A stretch of 64,000 nt of DNA, taken from the NCBI GenBank assembly GCA_947494445.1, contig CANLVD010000012.1, forward strand, positions 1 through 64,000, in the 5' to 3' direction. The DNA comes from an uncultured Paracoccaceae bacterium (GTDB taxonomy: Bacteria; Pseudomonadota; Alphaproteobacteria; Rhodobacterales; Rhodobacteraceae). Every line of letters starts with the position of its first letter. Position 1 is the first letter of the stretch. Position numbers and translations under genes: made by a program. The notes below the pieces were generated by a model. The model did not search any database, was not told the origin of the DNA, and worked only from the letters and a program-made list of their open reading frames with translations. Positions 9,304 to 18,432 of the stretch are shown here, one piece after another.

Positions 9304-10760
9304 GGGTTCAGCCCCCCGAATGTTGAGGTGTCGAGGGCGCGTGTGATCCGCTTTTGCACAAGATAATCGTGCAGCGCGAGAGCCGAGCAATCATGCCCGA
9401 TCCCCGATTGCCCGATCCCGCCGTGAGGTAGATCAATGTCGTATTTCACGCCGTTGATTTGGATTTCGCCGTAGCGCAAATGTGCGGCGTATAGTTCGGC
9501 ACGTGCCAGATTGCGGGTGAAGATATAGGCGGTCAGCCCGCCTTCTTCGCAATCATTGGCCATGCGCAGAAGGTCATTCTCATCTTCAAACGGAATGAGG
9601 CTGATGATGGGCCCAAAGGTCTCTTGTCGGTAGACCTCCATTGTCTCGGTCACGTCTGTCAGCACTGTCGGAGCAAGAAAATGGCCAGCATTCAATCCCG
9701 CAGGACGATCGCCGCCCGTCAGCAACGTGGCACCATCTGACACGGCGTCATCAACCAAGCCCTTCAACCGCGTCCATGCACGTCCGTCAATGACAGGGCC
9801 GGTGGTAATGTCTGCGTCCTTGTCAAACCCAACCTTGGCGGCTCTGGCCCGGTCGACGATCTTCTGGGTGAAGTCCTCACGCACAGCATCCGCCACAAAA
9901 ACACGGTTGGGTGAGACGCAGATTTGCCCGGCATTGCTGAACTTCACACCCGTGACGATGTCCGCGGCGAGATCAAGGTCAGCATCCTCGAATACCAGCA
10001 CGGGCGCGTTGCCACCCAGTTCCATTGAGTATCGTTTGATCGAGGTCGCGCCAGTGCGCATGATATGCTGACCGGTTTTGGTGGACCCGATCAGCGTGAT
10101 CACCTGCGGGATGGTTGAGGCCGTTAGCGCATCAGCCACGGAATAGCCTTCCGTGGCAAGTATCTGCACCACGCCCTTGGGCAGACCGATTTTTTCGCAC
10201 AAAGCACCAACAGCATAGGCCGAGATGGGCGTGGCGTCGGATGGGCGAATGATAATCGGGCAGCCTGCGGCCATCGCCGGTCCGATTTTAAAGGCAAGAT
10301 TCAGCAGCGGAAAGTTCCACGCCAGAAATGCCACCGCCACGCCTGCGGGTTCATAGACCATGCGGTGGGTATGGGTGCCAGCGCGATCGGTCAGATTGTA
10401 ATCGTGTAGCCTTGCGATTTCCTCGGCGTAATAATCTAGCGAGGCGACCAGCCGGTCCCAGTCTTCCTCTGTTTGCGCCCAGGGTTTGCCCATTTCATGA
10501 TGAACACAAGCGCGCAGCCAATCCTCGGCCTCAACGACAGCGTCCCGCAGTTTGCGCATCCATGCATGCCGTTCAGCAATTGGCATACCAGCCCATATCG
10601 GAAATGCCGCCTTGGCCGATAGCAGCGCGCGTTCCGCATCGTCTGCACCCGCAACGGCCACCGTCGCGACCAGCGTTTCTGTTGCCGGGTTGAGCACGTC
10701 CCGCGTCGCACTTCCGTCTGTCAGCGCCCCGTCAATATACATCTGTGTTGGGAATTCCAT
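9300..10760 (-). CDS. NAD(P)-dependent aldehyde dehydrogenase
   Basis: A 486-aa ALDH-superfamily enzyme. It shows the cofactor region GSTKTG, the general-base glutamate in MELGGNAPV and the catalytic cysteine in NAGQICVSPNR, then the family segment YRQETFGPI. The ATG at 10760 has GAGG seven bases upstream; an in-frame TTG four codons earlier is less likely. It sits between the GMC dehydrogenase and the enolase-superfamily enzyme, so it probably oxidises an aldose or its aldehyde derivative to the acid used by the next enzyme. In the 3,6-anhydro-L-galactose pathway an ALDH occupies exactly this step, but the substrate is not proven. Confidence 0.85.
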   Translation of the reverse strand: MEFPTQMYIDGALTDGSATRDVLNPATETLVATVAVAGADDAERALLSAKAAFPIWAGMPIAERHAWMRKLRDAVVEAEDWLRACVHHEMGKPWAQTEEDWDRLVASLDYYAEEIARLHDYNLTDRAGTHTHRMVYEPAGVAVAFLAWNFPLLNLAFKIGPAMAAGCPIIIRPSDATPISAYAVGALCEKIGLPKGVVQILATEGYSVADALTASTIPQVITLIGSTKTGQHIMRTGATSIKRYSMELGGNAPVLVFEDADLDLAADIVTGVKFSNAGQICVSPNRVFVADAVREDFTQKIVDRARAAKVGFDKDADITTGPVIDGRAWTRLKGLVDDAVSDGATLLTGGDRPAGLNAGHFLAPTVLTDVTETMEVYRQETFGPIISLIPFEDENDLLRMANDCEEGGLTAYIFTRNLARAELYAAHLRYGEIQINGVKYDIDLPHGGIGQSGIGHDCSALALHDYLVQKRITRALDTSTFGGLNP

Positions 10761-10768
10761 CGCGCGCC

Positions 10769-12388
10769 TCAATCAAACAGGGTTTCAATTTTGGTCTTGA
10801 TGCTGTCCCCGATATAGAGAGCCATCGCCTGAATGGTGGAGGTCGGGTTGACTGCCCCTGCTGTTGGAAAGATCGAGCCGTCCACGATGAACAGGTTCTT
10901 AACGTCATGGCTGCGGCCCCAGCCATTGACCACCGAGGTTTCGGGGTCATTGCCCATCCGGCAGGTGCCCATCTGATGCCAGCCAGCGCGCCACCAGACT
11001 TTGTCGTCATTCTTGCTCAGCACCTTCTTTGCGCCAGCCGCGAGCAGGATTTCCTTTGCCCGCTCTTCTCCATGACGAAGCATCTTTCGGGTGTTTTCAC
11101 CGAGTTTATAGGTGATCTTTGGCGCGGGAATGCCGTCGCTGTCGGTCAGGTCAGAATCAAGCGTGACGCTGTTGTGTTCCTCGGGAAGGTCTTCGCTGAC
11201 GATCGTGAGCCCCGCCAGGTAAGGATAGACATTGTCCATAATCTCGCGATGTTCTGCGCCCCACGGGATCGGATTATCGATACCGTAGCCGCCAAGCGCA
11301 TAGGTCATGGGTGTCGTGGACCGACCCGAATGCAATCCATATCCACGCACAAAGTCACGGGACGGGTCGGTCTCATAGAATTCCTGTGACAGGATCGAAC
11401 AGGCCATAGGACCCTCGTGCCCCAGCATGGGTTCATCAAAGACACCGGCGACCCCCGTCAAAGGATGGAACATCAGGTTCTTTCCGACCAGGCCGTTGCG
11501 GTTGGCCAGCCCATCAGGGAAGGTTTTGGATTTGGAGTTCAACAGCAAACGCGGGGTGCCGACACCGTTACAGGCGACGACAACCAGTTCGGCGCGCTGT
11601 TCATGCACTTGCCCGTCTGGCCCGTGATACAACACACCCGTCGCAAAGCCTGTGCTCTTATCCACACGGATTTCGCGCACACGGGCACCGGTTCGCAACT
11701 CAACGCCTGCGTTTTCCAGCATGGGCCAATAGGAGAAGTTGGTGCCACCCTTGGCCCCCGCAGCACAGCCCAGATCACAGGTGCCAGCATTGACACATTT
11801 CTGCCGCCCATCGTGATCCTCGCTTAGGATCGACACATCCGACGGCCACCAGTGATAGCCTTTTTCATTGAACCCTTTTGCGAGCGTCTGGCCCAGTTTG
11901 CCCATCGGAATGGGTGGCAATTCTGGGGTGTAATCGGGATAGGCAGGGTTGCCCCCCAGACCCGACACTCCTGTGTTGCGGTCGTTCATGTCATAAAATG
12001 GCGCAAGCGTTTCATAATCAACCGGCCAATCCGCCCCAACGCCATCCAAGCTGTGCGTACGGAAATCTGAGGGTTTCATGCGCGGCCAGTGGCCAAGAAA
12101 GTTGATGGTCGAGCCACCAACGGCGTTGAAATTCACCGGTGTGATGCAGCTTTCATCCGCATTTATCGGATAGTCCTGTTTCAGGCCTCGCACGTTTGGA
12201 TCACAGGAGAATTCGCCATAACGCGCCAGCTCATAGTCGTCATCGCGGCTTGGGAAGTCCTTGTCTTCAAGGTGCGGTCCCTGCTCTAGACACAAGATAC
12301 GCATCCGGGTTTCCAGGAGCGACCATGCGATGGCAGCCCCAGAAGCTCCCGCACCAATGATCAGTACGTCGACGGGGTCATCTTGCAT
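10769..12388 (-). CDS. GMC-family dehydrogenase, flavin subunit
   Basis: The 539-aa protein begins with the FAD-binding motif VLIIGAGASGAAIAWSLLE and contains the GGSTINFLGHWPR segment of the gluconate/fructose dehydrogenase branch, a cysteine-rich patch (CVNAGTCDLGC) and the C-terminal WHQMGTCRMG... VDGSIFPTAGAVNPT signature with the active-site histidine. It lacks a recognisable Tat leader at the N-terminus, although the small subunit may carry the export function in related enzymes. The small subunit gene overlaps it by 11 nt. The enzyme probably oxidises a sugar or sugar acid and passes electrons to the respiratory chain; no cytochrome subunit gene is present here. Confidence 0.85.
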   Translation of the reverse strand: MQDDPVDVLIIGAGASGAAIAWSLLETRMRILCLEQGPHLEDKDFPSRDDDYELARYGEFSCDPNVRGLKQDYPINADESCITPVNFNAVGGSTINFLGHWPRMKPSDFRTHSLDGVGADWPVDYETLAPFYDMNDRNTGVSGLGGNPAYPDYTPELPPIPMGKLGQTLAKGFNEKGYHWWPSDVSILSEDHDGRQKCVNAGTCDLGCAAGAKGGTNFSYWPMLENAGVELRTGARVREIRVDKSTGFATGVLYHGPDGQVHEQRAELVVVACNGVGTPRLLLNSKSKTFPDGLANRNGLVGKNLMFHPLTGVAGVFDEPMLGHEGPMACSILSQEFYETDPSRDFVRGYGLHSGRSTTPMTYALGGYGIDNPIPWGAEHREIMDNVYPYLAGLTIVSEDLPEEHNSVTLDSDLTDSDGIPAPKITYKLGENTRKMLRHGEERAKEILLAAGAKKVLSKNDDKVWWRAGWHQMGTCRMGNDPETSVVNGWGRSHDVKNLFIVDGSIFPTAGAVNPTSTIQAMALYIGDSIKTKIETLFD

Positions 12389-12821
12389 CGCGATATACCT
12401 TTCCTCGCGCCCGCACGGGTGCGGTCAATTCATCCATCATCGCGTCACTTTCGCGGGCGACGGGATAGCCAAGTGGGTGGATGGGATGTGCGCCAACGCC
12501 AAAGTGCGGGCGCATGTCGGGCCGACTGTAGTACCCCATGTAGGTCAGCCGGACGAGTGTCTCGAATGCCTGACCATGGGCCGCTTCGACACGCTTCAAT
12601 GCCGTGACCTTTTCATCCCTGGGAAGGGCTACGAAGTCGGCCGGAACCGCGTCTAGGATTGTCCGTACGGATCCAGCCGCATCGGGCGCATAGGCATTTG
12701 CAGTCGGGAGAAACTCTGCGACGCCCAATGCGCCCGCTCCGGGGATTTTGCCATCTTCGCTCGGTGGTATGAGCTCATCAAGGATGGCATCCAGAATGGG
12801 TCTGTTGGTTTCATTCAACAT
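12378..12821 (-). CDS. GMC dehydrogenase small subunit (gluconate 2-dehydrogenase subunit 3 family)
   Basis: The 147-aa protein has the family opening LDAILDELIPP (with the acidic SEDGKIPGAG loop) and the conserved middle VRLTYMGYYSRPDMRPHFG and end PLGYPV. In known enzymes this subunit binds the flavin subunit and is needed for its maturation or localisation. No Tat signal is visible. It overlaps the large-subunit gene and starts 7 nt after the permease stop, so it belongs to the operon. Confidence 0.8.
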   Translation of the reverse strand: MLNETNRPILDAILDELIPPSEDGKIPGAGALGVAEFLPTANAYAPDAAGSVRTILDAVPADFVALPRDEKVTALKRVEAAHGQAFETLVRLTYMGYYSRPDMRPHFGVGAHPIHPLGYPVARESDAMMDELTAPVRARGKVYRDAR

Positions 12822-12827
12822 GTTGGC

Positions 12828-14048
12828 CTACCTTTCCGATGTGCCCGAACGGGACACGGCATCAATGGCCACGGCCAGCAAAAGGATCGCGCCCGAGAAC
12901 ATCAGTTTGTCCGCAGCACTCGCACCAGACAGATCCAACCCGTTGCCGAGTGATCCAATAACCAGCGCCCCAAGGATCGCGTTCCAAACCGATCCACGCC
13001 CGCCGAACAAAGAGGTGCCGCCAATGACCGCCGCACCAATGGATTCCAGCAGGAGCGAACCACCTGCAAACGCGGTGTAGGAAACTGACCCAAATCGAGA
13101 CGCGCCAAAGATGCCGCCAATCGCAGCCATCAGACCGACGATGGCGAAGGCCGACACCCGGATACGTTTGACATTCATGCCCACGCGTCGCGCGCTTTCC
13201 GGGTTGCCACCGACTGCGAATATCGAGCGCCCGTATGGTGTTGATGTCGTGACCCACCCAATCAACGCTGTGATGGCCATGAGTAGGACAATGAGTAAAG
13301 GAACCGACCGGTAGCTGTTCAGAGTGGCGACCGTTGCAAGCATCAGCGCTCCGAAAAATACGATCTGCCCCCAGACGGCTGCCTTGCTGTCCAGGTCCAA
13401 TCCGCGTGCTTTGCGTTGCCCTTGTTTGCGCAGGTTGAGCCATGCAAAGACTGCTATGCAGGCCAATGCAAGTACCCATCCAAGCGTGTCGGGCAGCAGT
13501 ACCCGCGCAAATCCGCGCACAAACGGATCACCCACATTCAGGTTCCCGGTTGGCAAAATTTTCTGCATCAACCCCTGAAAACCCAACAAACCGGCCAACG
13601 TTACAACAAAGGACGGGATGCCCACGTAGGCCACAAGGATGCCCTGCGCCGTACCCATGATGATGCCAACAGCCATCACAATCAGGCATGCAATCGGGCC
13701 TGGCACTCCGGCCAGTACCAAGACGCCTAATAGCGCCGCACAAACGCCAGCAGTCGCGGCGGCGGAAAGGTCGATGTCGCCGAGAAGAAGCACCACCGTA
13801 ATACCCACAGCCAGTGTCGCAATGACCGCCGATTGCATAAACAGATTGTAGATGTTGCGTGGGCTGAGGAAGATGAACCGGATGTTTTGAGCATCCGCGT
13901 CACCCCAGTATTCCCACAGCGGGACGGCCAGACCAAAGTAGGCCCAAATCGCCGCAAGCGCCAAAAGCACCGGAACGAAAGCCCCGAACCGGGTTTCACG
14001 CATGATGCGCAAGCGGTCAACAAAGGAGAGTTTTTGCTCAGGCTGCAT
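12828..14048 (-). CDS. Sugar ABC transporter permease (XylH/RbsC family)
   Basis: A polytopic inner-membrane protein of about 406 aa with the family segments NLFMQSAVIATLAVGITVVLL, GDIDLSAAATAGVCAALLG and the conserved SARRVGMNVKRIRVSAF and GGTSLFGGRGS blocks. The length (over 400 aa) is that of xylose-type rather than ribose-type permeases. The ATG at 14048 has GAGG at a good distance; the earlier in-frame ATG at 14063 gives five extra residues. It overlaps the ATPase gene and supplies the channel of the importer for the sugar degraded by the downstream enzymes. Confidence 0.9.
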   Translation of the reverse strand: MQPEQKLSFVDRLRIMRETRFGAFVPVLLALAAIWAYFGLAVPLWEYWGDADAQNIRFIFLSPRNIYNLFMQSAVIATLAVGITVVLLLGDIDLSAAATAGVCAALLGVLVLAGVPGPIACLIVMAVGIIMGTAQGILVAYVGIPSFVVTLAGLLGFQGLMQKILPTGNLNVGDPFVRGFARVLLPDTLGWVLALACIAVFAWLNLRKQGQRKARGLDLDSKAAVWGQIVFFGALMLATVATLNSYRSVPLLIVLLMAITALIGWVTTSTPYGRSIFAVGGNPESARRVGMNVKRIRVSAFAIVGLMAAIGGIFGASRFGSVSYTAFAGGSLLLESIGAAVIGGTSLFGGRGSVWNAILGALVIGSLGNGLDLSGASAADKLMFSGAILLLAVAIDAVSRSGTSER

Positions 14049-14853
14049 TACCGGCCTCGTCATCCAGGCCGCGTGTCATCGCTACGACTATTTCATCAGG
14101 GGTGGTGTCATCCTTGCGCCACGTCGCGACATTGCCGCCGTGACGCAGAACGCAGATGCGGTCCGCGACTTCAAAAATGTCGCGCATGTTGTGAGAGATG
14201 TAGACAACCGCGTGACCCGTATCCCGCAGTCGTTTGACAACATCGAGAACCTGCCGCGTCTGCGCGACACCAAGCGCGGCGGTGGGTTCATCCAGCATGA
14301 CCACCGATCCGTCGGCACCGACCGCGCGGGCAATGGCAATGGCCTGACGTTGGCCACCTGACAGGCCGCCGACCTTGGCGCGGACAGATTGCAACGTGCG
14401 CACCTGAAGACGGTCGATCGCGGCCTGCGCTTTCACTTCCATTTCCAGATCATCCAGCGGGCGCAACAGACGGGGTAGAAATCCCCAGCCGGCTTTCACC
14501 GGCTCAGCGCCCAAAGAGAGGTTTGCAGACACATCAAGATTCTCACAAAGCGCGAGGTCTTGATAGACGATCTGGATGCCCAGATCGCTTGCGTCATGAG
14601 GGGTATTCACACTCACAGGGGCTTCATCCATGAAGAATTGGCCTTCGTCCGCAGCGTGCGCACCTGCCAGAACTTTCATCAGGGTGGACTTGCCCGCGCC
14701 ATTGTCGCCAACCAGTGCCATCACCTCGCCACGGGCGACCTCAAAGTCGACACCGCGCAGGGCGTGAACGCCACCAAATCGTTTGTGAATACCGCTCACA
14801 CGCAGGTGAGGGGATGGGGCCGCTTGCCCCACCTTGTTTTCATGTTCAGACAT
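14038..14853 (-). CDS. Sugar ABC transporter ATP-binding protein (single-domain, FrcA type)
   Basis: The 271-aa ATPase has Walker A GDNGAGKST, Q-loop QDLAL, signature LSGGQRQ, Walker B VVMLDEPTAALG and switch histidine SHN. Unlike RbsA/XylG, which carry two ATPase domains, it has one, as in FrcA-type importers. It lies 11 nt after the binding-protein gene and overlaps the permease gene. Confidence 0.92.
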   Translation of the reverse strand: MSEHENKVGQAAPSPHLRVSGIHKRFGGVHALRGVDFEVARGEVMALVGDNGAGKSTLMKVLAGAHAADEGQFFMDEAPVSVNTPHDASDLGIQIVYQDLALCENLDVSANLSLGAEPVKAGWGFLPRLLRPLDDLEMEVKAQAAIDRLQVRTLQSVRAKVGGLSGGQRQAIAIARAVGADGSVVMLDEPTAALGVAQTRQVLDVVKRLRDTGHAVVYISHNMRDIFEVADRICVLRHGGNVATWRKDDTTPDEIVVAMTRGLDDEAGNAA

Positions 14854-14864
14854 TTAATTTCCGA

Positions 14865-15926
14865 TTATTGGCAGAAAGTGGTTTCTGCGGCTTCGCCCTG
14901 ACAGACCATCTCTTTCGTGATGGATTTGTCATTGGCGATGACATAGGCGACACCATCAACACCCACGGCCGAGTATGACCCAACGGGAACATATGCGACT
15001 GTCGCGCCGACACCGTTTTCAACGGTTTGTGGGGCTAAGTCAGAGAAATCTTCGCCATTGACCAAGCGCACGGTCACTTGCGCGGCTGCTGCTGCCATAT
15101 CTTCAAGCGGACGCCAGCCACATTGAGTTTGTTTGCCAAGCAACATCAGTTGCTGCGCCTGAACTGTGCAGTCCAAACCTGAAACCGGGACAGTTCCGGC
15201 CATTCCCTGCTCTTCCATCGCGGCAATCGCCGCACCGGCATTGCCATCGTTGGACGAGACCACGCCCTGAACATTGTTGTTCAATTGAGTCAAAGCCTGA
15301 TCCATGGAACGGCGCGCAATCGCCGGATCCCAGCCCTGGGTCCAGTTTTCATAACCCATGACACGCGCGCCGCTTTCGTAAAGCGGCGTCAAGGCCCGCA
15401 ACTGACCATTGTGGATCACGGCCGCGTTCGGGTCCGTCGGAGACCCTTTGAGCATGACGAGCGTGTCGCCGTCTTTGGTGTTGTTGATCACATGCATCGC
15501 CTGATCATAGCCCATGCCCTCCAGATCGGCCTGCACCCAGAACGTGGTATTCACCGAATTGATCATCCGGTCATAGGCAATTGTTGGCACACCTTCTTCT
15601 GCTGCGGTGTCCGCAATAATCGCAGAGCTTTCTCCGTCAATCGGGATCACAACAAGTACCTTGGCACCTTGCGTCAGGGCTTGTTCGGCCTGACGTTGCT
15701 GCACGGACGTATCGTTATTGGCGTTGAAGACCTCGACCTTAACGTCGGGGGCAATCTCGGCCATCGTGCGCAAAAACGCTGCAGCGTCCTGTTGCTCCCA
15801 GCGCGGGTTCACGTTTTCTGGCAGCAGCAAAGCCACCATGCCGTCAGCTGTCGCTGTTTGTGCGGTCAGTGTTGCACCGGCCAGCATGGTCGTCGCGAGA
15901 AGACCTTTCTTTAGGTTGGAAAACAT
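14865..15926 (-). CDS. Periplasmic sugar-binding protein (XylF-like)
   Basis: The protein has an ordinary signal peptide (LLATTMLAGATLTAQTATA) and then a Peripla_BP_1/4-type fold: VALLLPENVNPRWEQQD, QRQAEQALTQGAKVLVVIP, PTIAYDRMI and a C-terminal lobe with GLDCTVQAQQLMLLGKQ. The YDRMI and IPIDGE segments resemble D-xylose binding proteins. The ATG at 15926 is preferred because AGGAGG lies five bases upstream; an adjacent ATG precedes it. It is the first gene of the nine-gene operon and is transcribed away from the GntR gene, with 170 nt between them. Confidence 0.9.
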   Translation of the reverse strand: MFSNLKKGLLATTMLAGATLTAQTATADGMVALLLPENVNPRWEQQDAAAFLRTMAEIAPDVKVEVFNANNDTSVQQRQAEQALTQGAKVLVVIPIDGESSAIIADTAAEEGVPTIAYDRMINSVNTTFWVQADLEGMGYDQAMHVINNTKDGDTLVMLKGSPTDPNAAVIHNGQLRALTPLYESGARVMGYENWTQGWDPAIARRSMDQALTQLNNNVQGVVSSNDGNAGAAIAAMEEQGMAGTVPVSGLDCTVQAQQLMLLGKQTQCGWRPLEDMAAAAAQVTVRLVNGEDFSDLAPQTVENGVGATVAYVPVGSYSAVGVDGVAYVIANDKSITKEMVCQGEAAETTFCQ

Positions 15927-16096
15927 CATATCCTCCTTGTTGATGTTCTGACGCATTTTTGGGCGTCTTTTCGTCTGGTGGTTTCCCCGAAATCTCGGGT
16001 TGGATCCGGTAGCGCGACGTTGATTGAATCCGGTGTCGTGCTGCCGCCACTAGCCTGCGCACCACTGCGGGCTGGTGAATGTCTTCTTCTGGTCTG

Positions 16097-16855
16097 TCAG
16101 TTCGTCAAAACCCCGCCAGCCAAATCTTTAAGCGCGCTTTCAAGACGTTGACTCGTGTCGCTCAGGTGGGCGGTCATCATCTCTTCTGCCAAGGCCTGAT
16201 CCCGCGCCTTGATCGCCTCAAGGACCTTGCGATGAAACGGAATCGAATTTTCATTCTCACGTGGATCACGATTGGTCAGCCGGATCGAACTGAGCAGAGC
16301 TGAAAAGATCACGCCCTCCATCGACAGCAGGATTTCGTTGTTGGCAGCGCGCAGAATACCGCGGTGAAACAGGGCGTCTGCGACCACGAAATCTTCAATC
16401 GAATGAGAGTCTTCTTCCATGCGCACCTGCGCGGCTTCGATTTCAGCAAATTGTTCCTCGGTCCCGTTCATCGCGGCCCAGCCCGCAGCCTTGGGTTCCA
16501 TCATGCGGCGCATATCGAGCAACTGTCGCAAAAAGGCTGGCTTGGGATCGACAGAAAGGTGCCATGCCAACACATCATCATCCAGCAAAGCCCAACTCGC
16601 CCGGCGGCGTACCCGCGTGCCGCTGCCGCGCTTGACTTCAAGCAGTCCTTTGCTGACCAGCAGTTTTACGCCTTCACGAATGACAGACTTACTTACCCCA
16701 AACCGTTGCGAGAGCTTTCCCTCATCCTCGATCAGCGCGTTTTCTTTGTAGTGACCTGCAACAATGCGACGGCCCAGTTCCCTCGACACCTGCATCGCAA
16801 GCCCAGGGGCCACTCCGCTCGCGTCCTTCAAATCGTAATACAACATCTCATTCAT
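16097..16855 (-). CDS. FadR-subfamily GntR regulator of the sugar-acid operon
   Basis: The 252-aa protein has an N-terminal winged helix (LGRRIVAGHY, LSQRFGVSKSVIREGVKLL, KGLLEVKRGSGTRV) and a C-terminal all-helical FCD domain with histidines and aspartate placed for a metal or ligand site (ADALFHRGIL, FHRKVLEAI, HLSDTSQRL). Proteins of this type, such as DgoR, sense sugar acids and repress catabolic genes. It lies directly upstream of the importer and enzymes on the same strand, so autoregulation and operon control are likely. The upstream in-frame TTG gives 18 more residues but has no support. Confidence 0.85.
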   Translation of the reverse strand: MNEMLYYDLKDASGVAPGLAMQVSRELGRRIVAGHYKENALIEDEGKLSQRFGVSKSVIREGVKLLVSKGLLEVKRGSGTRVRRRASWALLDDDVLAWHLSVDPKPAFLRQLLDMRRMMEPKAAGWAAMNGTEEQFAEIEAAQVRMEEDSHSIEDFVVADALFHRGILRAANNEILLSMEGVIFSALLSSIRLTNRDPRENENSIPFHRKVLEAIKARDQALAEEMMTAHLSDTSQRLESALKDLAGGVLTN

Positions 16856-17391
16856 TCGGTAATAGTAAACATCAGATGTTTGTTTTGTCCAGATCAATTT
16901 TCCCCCCAATCGTCAGGGAAACCTCACAGTCCGTCCTTCCGCCAGACATCTGACTAAAGGAGAAAGTTAGGACTCGTGCGTGTTATACGGCCAGAGCGAG
17001 CATGAGTTGAGCCAGTTCAGGACTCGGCAGATTGCAATCCCATAACCTCGAATCAACAGATGCATACTTGGGGTTATTGTAGGGGCCAGAGGGTCAAGAA
17101 GCGGTCATTGACGCACCCGCAGCGAATGCTCATTTTGTCTGCCCATCCGACATTGAAGCTGAAATTTGGATTGCTGCAAGGACAACACGTTCGTCATTGA
17201 AGCAATCCGATTACACCCCCATATGGCAGCGCTTTTTACGCTGAGATCACGTTGTGTTCACGCGCCGATCACCCTGCTCTGACGGTACGGCGCGACAGTC
17301 GGACTGCGTCGCGATCCCGAACATTATCCACGGGATGGCACGCAGAAAGTCCGTTCAGGGGGAGTGGGCTGAATTCAAGGAAAACGATTTC
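16856..17391. other. Intergenic region, 536 nt
   Basis: No coding sequence is convincing here. It holds the palindrome at 16867-16881 next to the GntR gene and, near the other end, 8-base inverted arms ggattgct (17168-17175) and agcaatcc (17201-17208) with a 25-base loop. The region is the divergent promoter space between the sugar operon regulator and the TbpB-like gene cluster. An open frame runs upstream of the lipoprotein start from 17254 but lacks a leader peptide and codon bias. Confidence 0.6.
16867..16881. promoter_or_regulatory. Perfect palindrome upstream of the GntR gene
   Basis: The sequence aaacatcagatgttt is a perfect 7-1-7 palindrome placed 12 bases before the regulator start codon. 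A site of this size and place suits autorepression by a dimeric GntR protein. I did not find a second perfect copy in front of the binding-protein gene. Confidence 0.5.
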
Positions 17392-18393
17392 ATGAAACAC
17401 AGAATCCTTTATTCCATCTCAGGTTTTGCAGCCGCTGCGGCCTTGAGTGCCTGTGGGGGTAGTAACAGCGCGGGCAACGCCCCGCCGATTTCGGCAGAGC
17501 CGATCACAACCGAGGAGCAGGCCGCGCGGATCATTGCAAATGATGCCAGCGATACGGTTTCAAAATCCGTCAATGACGGGGCCACATTGACCGCGCGCGC
17601 GGTTACGTCGGCCGGGCACAACCTGAACTATCAGTCCGACACCACCGGTCCTGAAAGCGCGAGTTTCAACGTCAGGAAGAACGCCTCCGGTGCCTTGAGC
17701 TTCGAGGTCAATGGCAAGGACTGGGATTTTGATCCCGGCGATCAGAGCGATCCATCAAGCTATGAGGTCGAAGACAATGTGAATGATGTCTTTGTCTCGC
17801 TCTGGACCCGCGGCAGCGATCTGGCCGATGTGTTTGATCCCGGCAACGGATCCCAGATGCAGATCTTCGGCTATCAGACCAACCAGATCGTTGGTGGTGC
17901 GGACAACACCAGAGGCTATGCCGCTGTGGGTGCCGAGACCGATGACGCGGTCCTGTCCGGGCTGCCCACTGCAAGCTACGACGGACGGTTGTCGGCGGAT
18001 GCATATCCCAACACCGGGTTCGAGAGCAATTCCCAGAGCCGGTCCCGCATCGAGGGTGATCTGACCATGACCGCGAATTTCGCGGCCGAGACGATCTCGG
18101 GCACGGGGTCGAACCTGACCATCCGCAATGCGGACACCGGCAATGTCGAAACCGCCCTGCCCGGTCAGGTGATCTTTGGCCAGACCAGCCTGGGGTTCAA
18201 CGGCTTCAAGGGCAATCTGTCGGGTGATGCGACGCTCAACACCTCGCTTCAGGGCAATCTGTCGGGCAGCACCTATTCCGGTGCGTTCTATGGCGCGCAG
18301 GCCGAAGAGCTGGGCGGTGTGATGACCATCACGGGCACATCCGAGGGCGAAACCTTCGGCGGTGTCGGGTTCATCGAGGCCGACAAGCAGTAA
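17392..18393 (+). CDS. TbpB-like surface lipoprotein 1
   Basis: The chosen ATG gives 333 aa with a leader ending in the lipobox LSAC and AAGGA nine bases upstream of the start. The C-terminal half contains alternating strands of the transferrin-binding-protein-B small barrel type (MTANFAAETISGTGSNL, FKGNLSGDATL, YSGAFYGAQAEELGGVMTI, GGVGFIEA), with the typical motif of acid residues after FYG. This family includes surface lipoproteins exported by Slam proteins, and a Slam homologue is encoded 1.1 kb downstream. The cargo bound is unknown. A related gene follows directly. Confidence 0.8.
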   Translation: MKHRILYSISGFAAAAALSACGGSNSAGNAPPISAEPITTEEQAARIIANDASDTVSKSVNDGATLTARAVTSAGHNLNYQSDTTGPESASFNVRKNASGALSFEVNGKDWDFDPGDQSDPSSYEVEDNVNDVFVSLWTRGSDLADVFDPGNGSQMQIFGYQTNQIVGGADNTRGYAAVGAETDDAVLSGLPTASYDGRLSADAYPNTGFESNSQSRSRIEGDLTMTANFAAETISGTGSNLTIRNADTGNVETALPGQVIFGQTSLGFNGFKGNLSGDATLNTSLQGNLSGSTYSGAFYGAQAEELGGVMTITGTSEGETFGGVGFIEADKQ

Positions 18394-18432
18394 CCCCGCA
18401 AGACACAATCCATTCAAACTCAGGAGATTGAT

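Noticed and set aside
15986-15999. 5-bp inverted repeat cccga/tcggg upstream of the sugar-binding protein gene
   Set aside because: Too short to separate from chance in this GC-rich DNA and not like the palindrome at 16867.
17254-17391. N-terminal extension of TbpB-like protein 1
   Set aside because: It would precede the lipoprotein leader, which must be at the N-terminus; the ATG at 17392 has a ribosome site.
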